A stretch of 64,000 nt of DNA from Haemonchus contortus (taxonomy: Eukaryota > Nematoda > Chromadorea > Rhabditida > Trichostrongylidae), in assembly GCA_000469685.2 (NCBI GenBank), contig LS997567.1, forward strand, positions 5,907,374 through 5,971,373, given 5' to 3'. Each line of letters begins with the position of its first letter. The first letter of the stretch is position 1. The position numbers were made by a program, and so were the translations under genes. Under the pieces are notes generated by a model. The model saw only the letters and a program-made list of their open reading frames with translations, searched no databases and was not told the DNA's origin. Positions 35,131-48,310 of the stretch are shown here, one piece after another.

Positions 35131-36899
35131 ACACACCCGTGGGTCGCCCATTTCACGAGAGGGGCGCGGGTGCGCTTCGTGGCGCCTGGCACCAACGGTC
35201 GCTATCTCTTCTTTTGAGTGACCAGCCGAAAAATCAATCGGGGTATCAACGCGTAAACAAGCGCAGTGGCTGGCACGGAACGGCTCGGTGGCCGGCGCCA
35301 GAACAGCGAGAGTGGTCAGCTATGGTGGGACTGACCAGAGGCGCAGCATTGGTGCAACGAAATCGCCAGCGCAACCACCCAGCAGCCTCGCCACAAACAA
35401 CGCGCACCAACGCGGGGGGAATTGCGTGCTGAAAACGCGATTTCGCGTCCGGAACGAAACGAAAAATCAATGGTGGGAGAATGGGTGTTTTTGTTAATAA
35501 CTTTTTTCAGACGTTTTGATAAATCAGAAGAATTTTTCTATCGAATCCTCTCACTGAAGCAACCATTACTAGAGGCTGTGGACGACTTTTCTTTGGTTTT
35601 TCACATTGCACCATTCGACATTACTGCCTATAAACTCACAGAATGGTATACTGGTAAATCACTATGGAAGAGTTACAGTCATTTTTTAACATGGAACTTT
35701 CTGGGTTGGCTGAAAGAAAACCCAAATGTAGCCCCCCCCCCGTTGTTGATCTTGAACGGGCCATCAAGTAAGACTTGCCCGCTTGCCTAGGTTTTCTATT
35801 ATTACTACTTTGCAAGCCTAACAGTTGTCGAATGGGTGAATCTTACTTGATGGCCATGGGGTCCTTTCTCAGTGAAATTGCTCGAAATGGGCAAGGGACT
35901 ACTCAGTAACTGCTCAGAAGTACTACTGACAATTGTACAATTCAAACTATACCTATTCTCTTTAGAAATAAGGTTCGGAAACGATATTTCATGACCGTCA
36001 CATGTACTAGTACCGGCAGTAAAGTACACCTATTTTTAGAGTATTAGTACAAGTATAGTACAAGCCAAAAACCAGTAAAAAACTGGTACTACAGTAATGA
36101 CTAATTCGAAGTGATTTTTTCTCATGTTGAGAGGCTATTGCCCATTTATCCACTTTTCTCTCAAGAAAAATGAACTTCGAAGTGTTTACGGCAGCCAGTG
36201 AGGGCCATCGATGTACTTGTCTTCGAGGGGAATGAATTCGCCCATTGCAATCAGACAGCTCTTAGTTAGCTTGAAAGGCTCAGATCAACATTTTATAAGA
36301 ACTACGCATACATAATTGCCATCGTCTAACATGTTTTTCTATTGGATAGAAGTTTTTGGGCCAACGGATAGAGGACAAAGAAACTACGGCCCATGGGTTG
36401 CCCGCAAGATCGGTTCCCCTAGCTTTTTAAAGTTACCACTGCCTTTCCGCCCTAGTTCTGGTCCTGCTCCGTGACCACGGTATACTGTCAGAGCCAGTGC
36501 CTATTGGAAGTGCCGCGTTTTGCCGACCAACGGGCTGTTCTTGTTCTATACTCCAGACAGTTTTTCGTTGTTTACCCACTTTGCCTGGAACACAGCTGCG
36601 ATTTCCCAGAAAAAACTACTCCAATAGAGGCAGGATAATGTCTTTTCTACAGCAAACATTCATGGGACAAAACTTCAAAAAAGAATAATAAAAAGAACAG
36701 TTTTTTGAATTCAGTTAATACTATATTATTTTATAGAGTATAATAAACTGTGGTCCCCGAGAAAACTCCATAACGAACCAAGGTACATATTTCGCATATA
36801 TACGTGTACTTTTTTTGTGAAACAAAAAGAAGATAAAACTAAATTTAAAAAATCATTAAAACTGAATTCAGAAAATAAAAAAGAACAAGATGTTTAAGT

Positions 36900-37180
36900 T
36901 TTTGGCGTTGAGCTATCCCGTATCAAGGGTGGTTTTGGGGATAGGGATGCGCCCTGCATTCGACCTTCATTTAGAATCATGATGGCCAAATGGATATGTG
37001 ACCAATAGAATGATTTGCGATGGACACTCGATGTACACGTCGGTGCTTTTATCCTCCCAAACTAGTCTTATGGCAGTAACCTGCCCTGGAGTGATGGAAG
37101 GCTGGTCGGCGTGGGTGGGAACAGGATCAGGATTCGATCCGTCGCGATAGTGCGCCATTTGCCACTACACCACATCACCC
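36900..37180 (-). mobile_element. SINE copy
   Basis: Reverse-orientation copy with GGATGCGCCCTGCATTCG, GCTTTTATCCTCCCAA, GGATTCGATCC (B-box complement) and CCACTACACCACATCACC at the head end. Confidence 0.8.
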
Positions 37181-40100
37181 GAAAAAAATAGAAAACCTAG
37201 GTAGAAAATTAATGAAAACCGAAGCTTAAGAATAACTAAAAGTGAACAAACGAATAACTAATACTACACTAGCTTTCCAATGCCTTCATAAGGTGCTTTG
37301 TTGAACCTTTGAAGGTAAAGTATCCGAAATTGATTTTCACTTTTACCCCTTTTTTACAGTCGCAGTACTGCATTTCCAGCCAGGGATAATATTAACGAGG
37401 TTTCCTGCTTATTCGATAGATCTTAATCGTAGCGAATTAGCCAGATGTTCGAAGAACTGAGCTGCTGGGAGAGTTCAAGCTGTCGAGTGTGTAGTTTGTT
37501 ACTCGAAGAGGTCCGTCTTCAATGAGAACTTCATTTACAGAAATATCTTCCTTTACTAAGTAGTTACTGTGAGATTACGGGCTGTGATGGGCCATTTAAA
37601 ATCGCAATTCTGATGAGAAAACGGATTGGCGTCGGTTTTTGCTGAAATTAACGATTTCAAATTTGCATAATTTTTGATGGACGACCGATGAAACTGATCG
37701 AACCGTGACGGGGGAGCATGACATTCGCAATCTGACAAAGAACACTGGCCTACAATCAATCATCAATTCAAGCTGCTTGAAATTCAGACAATCCATTTTC
37801 TGCCCTTCTCCGAATTCTCCAGCTGTTCTCAGGGCGTGTTGCAAGTTTTTTTCGACAACTGTCATGAACATTGTTTGATCAGATGAGTTGTACTTGAACA
37901 ATCCAAAGGGCACATCAACATCAGAATGTTCTTCGGCGGCACAATGAAAAAATAACTAGTAAGACAGCAATAGTAATAAAAAAGCATAATAATAATACAA
38001 ATAAAACACAGGTGAAACTTCATTTGAAAGACAGTATTTCGCTATTATTACGTAGTAACTTTGCGTGACAAGGGATCTTCAATACAGGCCGAATAAGAAG
38101 TAACCATCATTAACTAGTCCCTGGGGGATGAGCCATCTGAACGCCCTTCGGCCAGATTGCCAGGTTCTTAGCGGGTTTGCATGTCTCTCAAGGCTAGTGG
38201 CACCTCCTACATCTGAGCCGTCTCCGCGTAGGACCCAACCAAGCTACATACTATTTAAGTTACAAGTAATGAATAATTCATATTCGAAATGACATAATAT
38301 TCGAAAAAAATTCTGGCATGTGGTGTAGTGTGGTTAACCTTGATATGCAGCTGTTTTCTCTGACAAAAAACACGTTCACCACAGGCCGTTGATCACCGCA
38401 CTCATGGTGTACCTCAAGTTTGATGGCAATAATATCTCTAGCGTGAAAAAATGCGTCAACAGAGAGCTATTTTCATGGAATGGCATTCAGCCAACGTGCA
38501 CTGATGACGTTGAATCAGTTTTGTTGGACGTCATCACGTCGGCCTCCGGTGATGTACGCACAGCTGTTGTGTTGGCTGGCGTTTTACATGTTTACGTCTG
38601 GCGTTTTTTTTATTTCGATAGCTGTTTTGAATTTTCCAACAAAAGGTGATATCTGGCCAGGCGATATGTATCGCTATGGACGTCAAATGTTTCTTGAAAA
38701 CTTTTCCTTCTCAAGGTTGCATGTTCTTTCCCTAAAAAATATTCAAGGATTGGGTCAGGAAGAGGTTGCATCAGAAATAGTTTCGGTGCAAGACGCTGCT
38801 CATGTAAATTTGCAGAAGCGAACGACAAAATTGTGTGCTGTCGGGTAGTGGTCAGGAGGTGCTATTGCGGTCATACCTAGGGAAGCCAGGTTACAGCGAG
38901 TACACGTCTGACGCCACCTGAATACTGTCTTCACATTACAACTAGCTGATATGTTTGAAATGGTAGGAATTAGTTGAGCGATGTTTTTTTACTTTTGAGG
39001 AACACAATTCTGCTTTTCTGTTTTAAGGTTTGTTGAAGTTCGTACTTTCTTCATCCTCTAGGAAATATAAAAATATGAAAAATAAGTATAAACGGAAGAC
39101 AAAGTAATGGTAATGAAACGTCAAAGTCATAGCTGGTCATCCGTAAGGAGTGGTGCTGGTCTCCGTCATCTTTTTCAACGGGGTGAACCAGATGGCGCGT
39201 CCTGACCCATACCTCGTTTCCTCGTCCTAGGTACTATTATACACCCATCTTGGTGTTCCAAATTGTCTCATTGCTTTCGTGTTTTTTAGACAAAATTCTC
39301 TTCTACTAAGGTGCTATTTTTCCTGATGCTACGTAGGTAGCTCAGAGGAAGAAGGAGCCGCCAATACTCAAACGATCCTTGATCAGATCCCTGCTCAGGT
39401 CAACCGAGTTTACTTGAACACCGTCCTACGCACGTGATAAGTTCAGTGAGGTGGAAAACGAATGTTTAGCCTCTAATCTTGCCCTCTTCCAACCACGCTG
39501 GTTCTTCATAGATATAGCAGCAGGGATGGCACATGGAAATGAGTCGAAGCTAATAATAACAAGTAAAAGAAAAAGAAAAAAGTGAAAAAAGAAGAAGAGT
39601 AGAAGAGCAGTTCAAATGGACCAAAAACTGAGGCTCCTAACGAGAAATTTGTGGGATTAATTTAACATGACTCTAATTAACCGACCAAATAACGGCCGAG
39701 TGTAACGGGTTACAAAACCGGTTTAACAGAAACCAGTTAGAAATGAATCATCAAAGCTCGCCGGATGTTCATGCAACGACGATCCACTTCTGCCTCCAAA
39801 ACGTCTAACACATCACTTTTTTGCAATTACTTTACAATTTGGTACTTAAAATTTTGTAAAAGAGGTTGGAACGTGGTTCCTTTTGTTCGTTTAGGTATCT
39901 TCTTCAGTCGGAGCAGTCGTGTTACCCGTTCGTACAGTTTTACTCAATTCCCTGTATCTAGGAAAGCCCGTACTCGAAGATTAATCTCTAAAGATCTCTA
40001 AAAAAGTTTTTTTTTCTGAGAAAACGTTGCTGTGGTGTGTGTGGGATAAGAAAGGCGGACCAAGGCCTTTCCGCTGAAACAGGTACCTTCACTGCTTTGG

Positions 40101-43100
40101 CGGACCTAATGACTCTTTCAGGCGACATCAACGTTTAATGGCAATCTCACGGAAACCTCGTGAGAATCGACCAGCTGACCACATGGACCACTTAAAAGGC
40201 AAAGGTTACGTTGGCCGTGCGAACTAACCGCAAGGGGCACCAGGAGCCTCACTAATGAACAGAACATGATTGTCGTGGTTGTTTAGAAAAACTTGAACTT
40301 CTGATGCCACAAATTTGGAAGTCTGATTTTCAGGAAATTTTTTTTTCTGCTCTTCATTCTGATCCATTATACATCAATAAAGACAATAAGGATTCAGTTT
40401 CAGGGAAAAAGGTCATCGAATGGTAATGAAAAAAGCAACTACTATTTATGGCAAGCTGTTAGATGAAACAGTCTTTAATCTCGGTGCCGTAGTTTCCAAA
40501 TTTGCATTTTTCATCTGAGAGAATCAGCTATGATTTCGCTATGATGTTAAAAAGAGTTCTGAATCTTGATGTTGTAATTTTGAGAGTCGTATATTCCAGA
40601 TTTTTTTTTAGTATGCTAATGAGTTCCGCCTTGACAAAAGAACTAGTTTTTTTTCTGCAATGTTGCTAAAAAACATGCTTGTTCCTAGTAGAACCGTCAG
40701 AAAAATCAATTCAATACAAGGCTCACTTGGACTGACAGTTTGCCACAGACCTGCCTCTGTGTGTGGGACAGGAGTTTAAGTTTCTATGTATTTATAGACT
40801 ATACTTTTATTATGATTATTATTTTTTATTCTACTCTATTATATTTTTTATTGAAAATTATTTGAAAGTTGGTGTGAATACATACCAGTTGCACTCCGCC
40901 GTGAAAATTATTGCCCACCCAGCAAAGAGCTTTTCTTTTGTAACTCTTTCTTACAACGAAAACAATAATGCCATGATTCTCCTAGAAACCGTAATGTAGG
41001 CAGCGTGGCGCAACCATGAAAAAATAAGGGTGAGGGGTAGAGTGAAAGTAATGTGAAGTTTCTGACATAGGTCAATTCCGTTTTGGGATGGGTCACGTTG
41101 CACGTTTTTCGTTCTGGATCATTTTGACCCTTGAGTTCTCATTTACCGTTGTATTGGTAGAGGTTAGACAGGAGTTCAACACACCGAGGTGATTACGGTT
41201 TCGATGATGAGAACTGACATCTGGAGACCGCAGTGATGCGGGAGTACAACAAGGGCTTGAACCGATACGACAGGACAGAAGCGACAGGGTCCCACTATGG
41301 AGAGGCGACGTTCACTTAACGTGATCTCCCGTAGCCTCAGGCCCAAAAAGGCTACGCATTTTCTATTTCACGTCTGTTATTCTGCGTACCCGGTAACTCA
41401 TATGAATGGCTACTGTGTCGGTTCCACGTCTGCCGCAGTTAAACCCTGAACAATAACTATCTTCACAGTGACCGGCAGGAAGTTCCGGGTCGAGTTTAGG
41501 TCGACAAGTCAACTGACAGAGGAAACCACCTCCAACGAGTATAACTAGAGAGAGAAGAGGAATAAGAATGACTGGCAGGCAGTCGTCTGCTACCCATTAT
41601 GGAAACCGTAAGAATGGAAGGCCTATATTTCATGGGCGAGTGTCAGTGAGGCATATGCTCTTCGGAACATAACTTTGATGTCATAGCCAAATGGCATTAA
41701 GATACTTCCTCTGTGTTGAAAAAAATGATATGAAAAATGAAGGGCTGTTGTTTTTTTTCAAAATGTGAAAGTACTTACGAAGCCGGGTAGGCCTTCAGAG
41801 GTTTGCATTAAAATCCAACCGGCGGTTCCTGTTTGCAGAGGCAATAAAAACTCCAAACGAAGTTTTCAGTAGCACGTAAGTGTTAGTCCTGGAAAGTTGC
41901 CATAAAAGCGTAAAGCAACAGCTCAGAAAAGCAGCCCTCTTACACAGATAGAGTAACCGATAAATGAACGACAAGAATGATCACAAACTCCATGCGCAAA
42001 AACACGGACCAAGAGACGGTTGGGCGCTCACTCTGACCCGTTCAGTAGATTCCTCTCATTTTTTGAGACAACTATCACATAGGAGGTTCATGGCACATGT
42101 CATGGACAGAACCATAAACGACTGGAAACGGAAGCGGTTCTCCCAATGTTCGACTTTGGAGGGTTCATATAAACTATCTAGATCCCCACCATGACAGTGT
42201 ATGCGGAAGTTTTCGAAGGACCAGATCAGAACTCTGCGGTATCGCCTAGTAGTTATCTAGTAATATCGCTTGCTAGTCTACAAGTTACTAGCACAGGGAC
42301 TTAAAAATGGATAGTAATTGCACTATCTCATGCGGACCTTACAATGAGAAATTTAAGGCACTTCGGATGAGAGTGTGCAGAACGTCGTGTAATTAAACTT
42401 GAAATTCATGATTAGGCGCATATAAAGCCTTCATATGACGCGTTAAATTGCTGTGCAAGAAAAATCAACGAAAATTGAAATTCTAAGAACCATCTTCGAT
42501 TTGTCATTTTTCGTTTCATTTCACCCGACGAAAAAGAAACATTTTCTTGAGATCAGTCAGGCATAAGCATGACAGCAAAATAATTTCGGAAAACCCAACA
42601 CGTTCATCATCCTCAGAGTTTCTTTCTGGTCATCTTATTCAGAAATTTCCGTATTTTCGTGGATCCGCATTGGATTCTTTTTTGGTAGGTTGTTCCAGTC
42701 ACTCCAACAACAGAGGGGCATCGAATCACGGGCTTTAACACTTTTTCGAGGAGGTAATGCACCCTTTTAAAAGGCAAAAAGTCGATCTGCTTTGGAACTG
42801 TCTGAAAAAACACTGAAATCTCGAAGATTCCTCTCAGTTTCTCTCAATCTATTCCGCGATGACTCTGTGAGCTTTCAATGACTGAGAGTTGGCTTTTTTA
42901 CCATTTGAATATCTCCCACTAATCCGCAGATTTGGGAAAGGTTGATAGACAAGAACACCCTTGCACAGGATATAAATTCAAGGGTTTTCCAGACAAGACC
43001 GTATCCTGCGACTCTACTTTCCACGCTATCTGAAAGAATGTGTGGGCGTAGACACCTGGATAAGTGCGCTCCCTCCATTGGTTGACTCCTGTAAAACCCG

Positions 43101-43471
43101 CCTCCAAAACGAATCTTGACTGTAAGGGGTCAGATGTCCTTGCCGAAAAACTCATCATCACAGTACCTCTGACTCCTGTGCCAGTAGTCTTCGCGGCAAA
43201 GAATAAGCATGACATTAACACATCTCTTCAGAGTGGTCGCAAATGGCAGTATGAGAGCAATGATATCAAAAAAAGTTGAACCATGGTACATTTGAAGAAA
43301 CAGTGGTCAGGCTAAAAAATTATTTACCGGGGCTCCCAATCCAGAGTAGAAAAGTTTGGCCAGGAACATGCAGCAACCACTTGTAGAACAGGGACCAGGC
43401 TAAAGAATTCTTGAACGGGGCTTCCCAAGCCGAAGCTTTTGCCTTTGAATATACCCATCACTATACCCATT
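37181..43471. other. Intergenic, no recognised gene
   Basis: Mixed AT-rich sequence. The most protein-like stretch is plus-strand 38389-38850, which lacks a recognisable domain or convincing splice sites. Nothing else could be supported. Confidence 0.4.
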
Positions 43472-43884
43472 CCATTCAAGGTGAAAATGAAGTTGGGGGT
43501 TGGGCACCCATCCGAAGGTCAGTATATCAAGAAATGAACTCAGTCTTTGTTATATTAGCACTGTATCGGATGCGTAGAGGATGATGGGAACCGTCCACCC
43601 TAGCTCTTTTATGCGGTTCCAGCTAATGAAATTCAGTTTCCCAAATAAGCCTAGGTAGGGTAGGAAAACCTGGGTGGCTGGGATGATTACCTCCTGCAAA
43701 AAAAAAAAATAAAGAAAACCTGCCCACCGCCACCGCGGTGTTCCTTCCCTACGGAAGCCCTCATTTAAAGACTGGCATGTCCATGATATAACACGACATA
43801 ACGCGTTTCATTGACGTCATTTCTTGACATACTGACCTCAGGATAGGTGACCCCTCCCCCCAACTACATTTTCACCCCATTCAA
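43472..43884. mobile_element. Foldback element, family 2, copy 1
   Basis: The left arm (from CCATTCAAGGTGAAAATGAA) and right arm (to ACTACATTTTCACCCCATTC) are inverted repeats of about 65 bp, including GGTCAGTATATCAAG against CTTGACATACTGACC. No coding sequence was seen. A related copy is at 60.84-61.27 kb. Confidence 0.6.
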
Positions 43885-44449
43885 TTGAATAGAATCGTTT
43901 TTTCACTCATTCGAAGCTTTAAGTGACAACAAATTTTCAGAGTTCTGCCTGTTTTGCTTCTAATCTATCAGAGAACAGTTACTGCTTTCCAATGTCAACC
44001 GATTACCGACTTTACTTATCATGTCTTCTGCTGGAAATTGGAGAAAACGCCTTCTGGTTTTTGTGGTACTGTGCGAGTACCTAAATGAGACACGTCCTCC
44101 AAGTACCGCCATACTGAAGCATTAGGACAATTTTGAGCACTTTATCCTCGTGTCTAGGAAGAACCTTTATCAGCTCATGCCGCGCGAACATCCTAGCTAG
44201 TTGTCCTGCCACGTAGCATATCTTACCACTACTTGTGTTTGTTAGTCGTCTCACCGTGCAGCACACGCCACTCACCCTACTATGTAGTTACTCCGTTACT
44301 AGGCGAACGCAAACCTTAACGAACAAATCGCTGGTTCATAAGTGAATTCTTTATCCAAAAGTAATTAATATTATTTTATATATACTTATTATTGTACTTA
44401 TTACTTCTAGTTGCTTAACCTTTGCACTATTTATGTGTTGCTAAGAAGC

Positions 44450-44988
44450 TTAAAGGCACAGTTCACGATAAAAATGTTTCTTGAGATTCCCCCACAGAAT
44501 GAATTTGAGGCTCACGCGTATACCTTAACTGGCACTACATATTATGTTGAAAAACGGCCTAGTTAGAAAGTTATAAAGGCTCAAAGATTGCACCGAGTGT
44601 GTATCCTCGGACGAGTTTCACTGACATTGTAGAGCAGCGCCGATAACAAGGGAACCAACGTAAGATGTTCAAACAGCTTGGCGTGACCCATGGCGACAGT
44701 GAAAGACAGTTCTGTACAGCTCTGGCTTGATGTAGTCAGCACTTTGTGCAATTGCAATAACTGAAATGTCGTCCAGAATACCCCTCCCATGTTATTTCCG
44801 CCATGGCAATCTCGTCCAACCTCTATTTGCCCTACTTTTGGAGAGCCATATTTTTCTCGAAATCGGCGAATTCTCTTGCCTTCTTCATTATCGATGAATT
44901 ATTCCCAATCTGTACTCCTGCTTTTTGAAGGAAAGCGGGTACTTCATAATTATCGTGAACCGTGCCTTTTCGTGAACTGTGCCTTTAA
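44450..44988. mobile_element. TTAA-flanked inverted-repeat element, copy C
   Basis: 539 bp between TTAA sites. The left end reads AAAGGCACAGTTCACGATAA. The right end has the repeat twice in tandem (CGTGAACCGTGCC then CGTGAACTGTGCC). It is intergenic. Confidence 0.75.
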
Positions 44989-45462
44989 ATAAATGGCTCG
45001 GTCCCGAGGACGGAGTGAAGTCGCCCACAATAGCGAACAGCGGAATGAGTCGAAACACTCCTGTGAGAGAACTGTGATGGCCATGAGTGACCCTTCGATC
45101 GAAATGCCCTTGTTTTAGATGGTTTCGTTCAGTATCTGAGATAAATGATACACTATCTATGAGACACATTTCCTATATAGCATTAGCCAAGACGAAGCGG
45201 TAATGTTTTTTGCTTCCAACATGATTTCGTTGAGGCGATTGGTAGCGTGCAAATCCTATACATTAGTACAAGGAACGGATGTTGACCACGTTTTTGACCA
45301 CAGAAACGCAAAGAGAAGACATTTTACCGAATAAGGGTCGGCCTGTGACTTTCAAATGGATTCGGTAGCGATGCCCCTAACTTATCACTCCTAGAAACAC
45401 TTGGAATCCCAGATGGCCTTGTTTCAGAGTCTCACTCGCTAACCGTGGGTGAACATGTATGT

Positions 45463-46414
45463 AACCCTTTGACGACAGCGCGGCTCAGCGGTGGACCGCA
45501 CCCCTCTCACTGGTTGTTTTTCTCGACTATTATTAGTTTTACTTGGAGTTGTTTGTATTTGATGGGTTTGCAATCACCAAATAACACTAGGCACAAAATG
45601 GGCTAAGAAATACATTGCTAACTTCTGAAAACTAGTCATAAATTCAATTCTCTCCCTGGAAATCACACTTTTAGTATCTTTTTTTAAGACAGTCAATCTA
45701 AAAATGACTTTTACATCTACTGCTCCGCGAATTGACTAGTCTTGTGGGAGCGTAAACACTTCCATAAGCTCGAGTTAGCTGTTTGTAACGACTTTTTCAA
45801 TAACTTGCCCTCCTTTTGACTACCTATCCTCAATTTTTATAGTATTCTTTTTCGCTTTTACGAGTGTCAGACGAGTGGGTGCTATGTCCCAATTATTCAT
45901 TCACTAGTTATCGGTATAGAAATGCATCCATGGTTCAAAAGTCCGACCATTAGTCATGACCACAGCGAATATAGCTGCTGAATCCTTGCTTGTGGGCTGT
46001 CTACCGGAGTAAATCTTGAACCTGTATCTTAATAAATTTTGGCCCCCATGTGTAACACCTTCAAAACATAGCTTGAAAAGCTTTATTCTCCAATTTTATA
46101 TTCGTTGGGTTCGACCAATAATCTTTCAAAAGCACCCTTCAAATCGTCCTTTGCTGATCCATTTCGATTCCCAAAGCTATATTACACATAAAACCAGACT
46201 TAATTAGAGCTGAAAACTCATAATTACCTAATTTACACCTATTTCAAGTAACTCATTAAAAAACGCTTGAAAAAAGGCGGAAAATGTTCACACTAGAAAA
46301 ATGTATGAACCGTGGGACCGCGCGGCTCAACGGTGAGCAGCGGAAGCGGAACGCCGCGGAATGCGTTTGTCCCGCGCGCCAAACACGCAAAAAGCGCGCT
46401 GTCGTGAAAGGATT
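45463..46414. mobile_element. Possible inverted-repeat element
   Basis: AACCCTTTGACGACAGCGCG at 45463-45482 faces GCGCTGTCGTGAAAGGATT at 46396-46414, an imperfect terminal inverted repeat of about 21 bp around 950 bp. The interior next to each end shares GCGCGGCTCA-CGGTG. No transposase was seen. Confidence 0.4.
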
Positions 46415-46589
46415 AAGAGGATATCAAAAGGGAACATGGACACCGGTAGTGAGACTCGTCAAGGCAAAGAAAGGATGATGAGTAATGATACTGAGTAATC
46501 TCTGTGAGAACTAGACAGTTTCTGTAATAACAAACAAGTAAGACTCCTCCCTACTCACCATTTAAATGTACCTAAAGAATGGTGAAGCC

Positions 46590-46866
46590 TTTAGCGTTGA
46601 TCAATTCCGTTTTCGGGAGGCGCCCCCGCATTCGACTTCCATTCGGAATCGTAGTGGGTATTGGATGCGTATGTGGCCTATACAATGACTCACGGTGACC
46701 AGCCGCTGTACAAGTCAGTGCTTTTATCCTCCCAAAAGACTCTGGTTTCAATTAACCAACCCAGGAGAAGTGGAGACTTAGTTGGCCTACGCAGATGTCG
46801 CCGGGACTCAAACCCATTACCATACGTGCGCGAAAGTGCGCCACTTGCCACTACACCACCTCCGCT
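46590..46866 (-). mobile_element. SINE copy, near full length
   Basis: One of the best-preserved copies, reverse orientation: tail GCGTTGATCAATTCCG, body GTGCTTTTATCCTCCC, head CCACTACACCACCTCCGC. It shares the GTTGATC tail with the split copy at 8165-8185. Confidence 0.85.
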
Positions 46867-48293
46867 CTCATTAGTTAGTAGCACATAGAGTTAATGAAGG
46901 ATTGCAAACGATGACAAAAAACGTTTCAATGGGCAACTCGATAATTCCAGTGAACTGATGACTTATTTTTTGAACTACTCGGAACTAACTCCGTGTATCA
47001 TTTTTTTTTCTCCTTAGAATAAAAGTATCTGTCATCAGTCCTTCTATTATCTGTTAAATGCTCACATGTTCAATGGTCCTGTATGATGTCATTATATGAT
47101 AAGACAAGCGGAAAGCATATAAAACCGAAAATTGCAATCGAAAATGAACGGCGATGATTCAATGGAATGGTATGGCGAAGAAAAGCGAGAAATTAGCTGA
47201 TAGCTGATGGACGGCGAACGGAATGCTCTAAAAATAAGCAGTAGTTACATAACGGAACGAAGACTCCAAAAAAAGAAACATTACAAGATCAAATGATCTA
47301 CAGAATGAAGCACACAATGTTTCAATTATTGGAAGTATAAATTGGCTTTGACCTTGTAATTTGAAACCGATTTCGCTCCGAAGAAAAAGTCTTTTGGCGT
47401 CCATCAATCTCGGTCTGGAATCCACCCCGCATTCGACTTCCATTAGGAATGGTAGCTTTACTTCCTTGTTCATCTATACCTTGCCTTGACTTTCATAATC
47501 ACTCACATTGTCGTGGCTCTTTCGCACAGAACTGTTCATAGATGGGTAACAGCCAGCGGAATCATGTTTTTCCCTCTCCATATAATAGAAATTTGCTGAC
47601 GACATTGCAGCCTTCAGTTCGAAAATGTCGTGTTCATATCGGCAGTGCAAGTAATCCTCTCATGTTTGCTGAAAAAAATTTAGCTGATACAGTATTGTCT
47701 TGACTGCATAACCTACTACTTTTTCATTAAGTAAAAGGCTCTTAACACGGATAACGTGCGGGCTGGGCTACGAGCGTCAATGCGATCACGATGACGAGAA
47801 AGAAAATAGGAACAACTCTCTGCCCAACCACCATTCAGGTAATACTACTGAAGAAACTACTCAGATGCGTGCAGTAGTCGCTGTAGATATCTCCTTCAAG
47901 TCTCTAATAGGGGGTTGACTGGTAACAGAAGTGCCAGGGAACTTGATACCCTGACCTTAAAATATTATACCACCCTTACACGTAACAAAAATCCCTCCAA
48001 AAATGAATTTACGATTTTGGGCTCAAGTGTCCAAAAGTGAGTTTACGATTCTGGGCTCAAGTGTAGAGCACGGCGGAGTTTGGATGAACCAGTCAGCACC
48101 CAGCACTTATACCCTTTCTCCTTGGTCATCAGTAATGTTTGGGAAAACAACTGTCTGAAAAGCGGAAACCATCAAGGTGATAATTACGGGGATGGTAGGG
48201 CCATGAAAGGAACCAGGAACCATCTGAACACAGCCATTTACAGAAGTGAAATGCAGCACTAAAGTACTGAGCTATGATTTACAAGTTAATAAG
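46867..48293. other. Intergenic, downstream of the carbonic anhydrase gene
   Basis: A small SINE fragment at 47420-47455 and otherwise no recognised feature. Confidence 0.45.
47420..47455 (-). mobile_element. SINE fragment
   Basis: Short match to the conserved CCGCATTCGACTTCCATT segment only. Confidence 0.4.
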
Positions 48294-48299
48294 TTTATT
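48294..48299 (-). terminator. Polyadenylation signal of the beta-carbonic anhydrase gene
   Basis: AATAAA on the minus strand, starting 12 nt past the TGA stop, implying a 3' UTR of only a few tens of bases. Such short UTRs occur in nematodes. Confidence 0.5.
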
Positions 48300-48310
48300 A
48301 GAGTAATATG

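Larger units (their letters stand above)
28589..36899. other. hbl-1 upstream region with GC-rich islands
   Basis: No gene recognised. GC-rich blocks at about 29540-29990, 31440-31760, 32830-33090 and 35130-35440 stand out from AT-rich surroundings. Three ATGCAAAT octamers fall here. Long open frames inside these islands look like composition effects; none gives a recognisable domain or splice pattern. Likely hbl-1 promoter and enhancer DNA, by position only. Confidence 0.4.

Noticed and set aside
38389..38850. Plus-strand stretch that looked like a cysteine-containing (sushi-like) domain plus a membrane helix
   Set aside because: Too few cysteines, no supporting exon boundaries, and overlapping competing frames.
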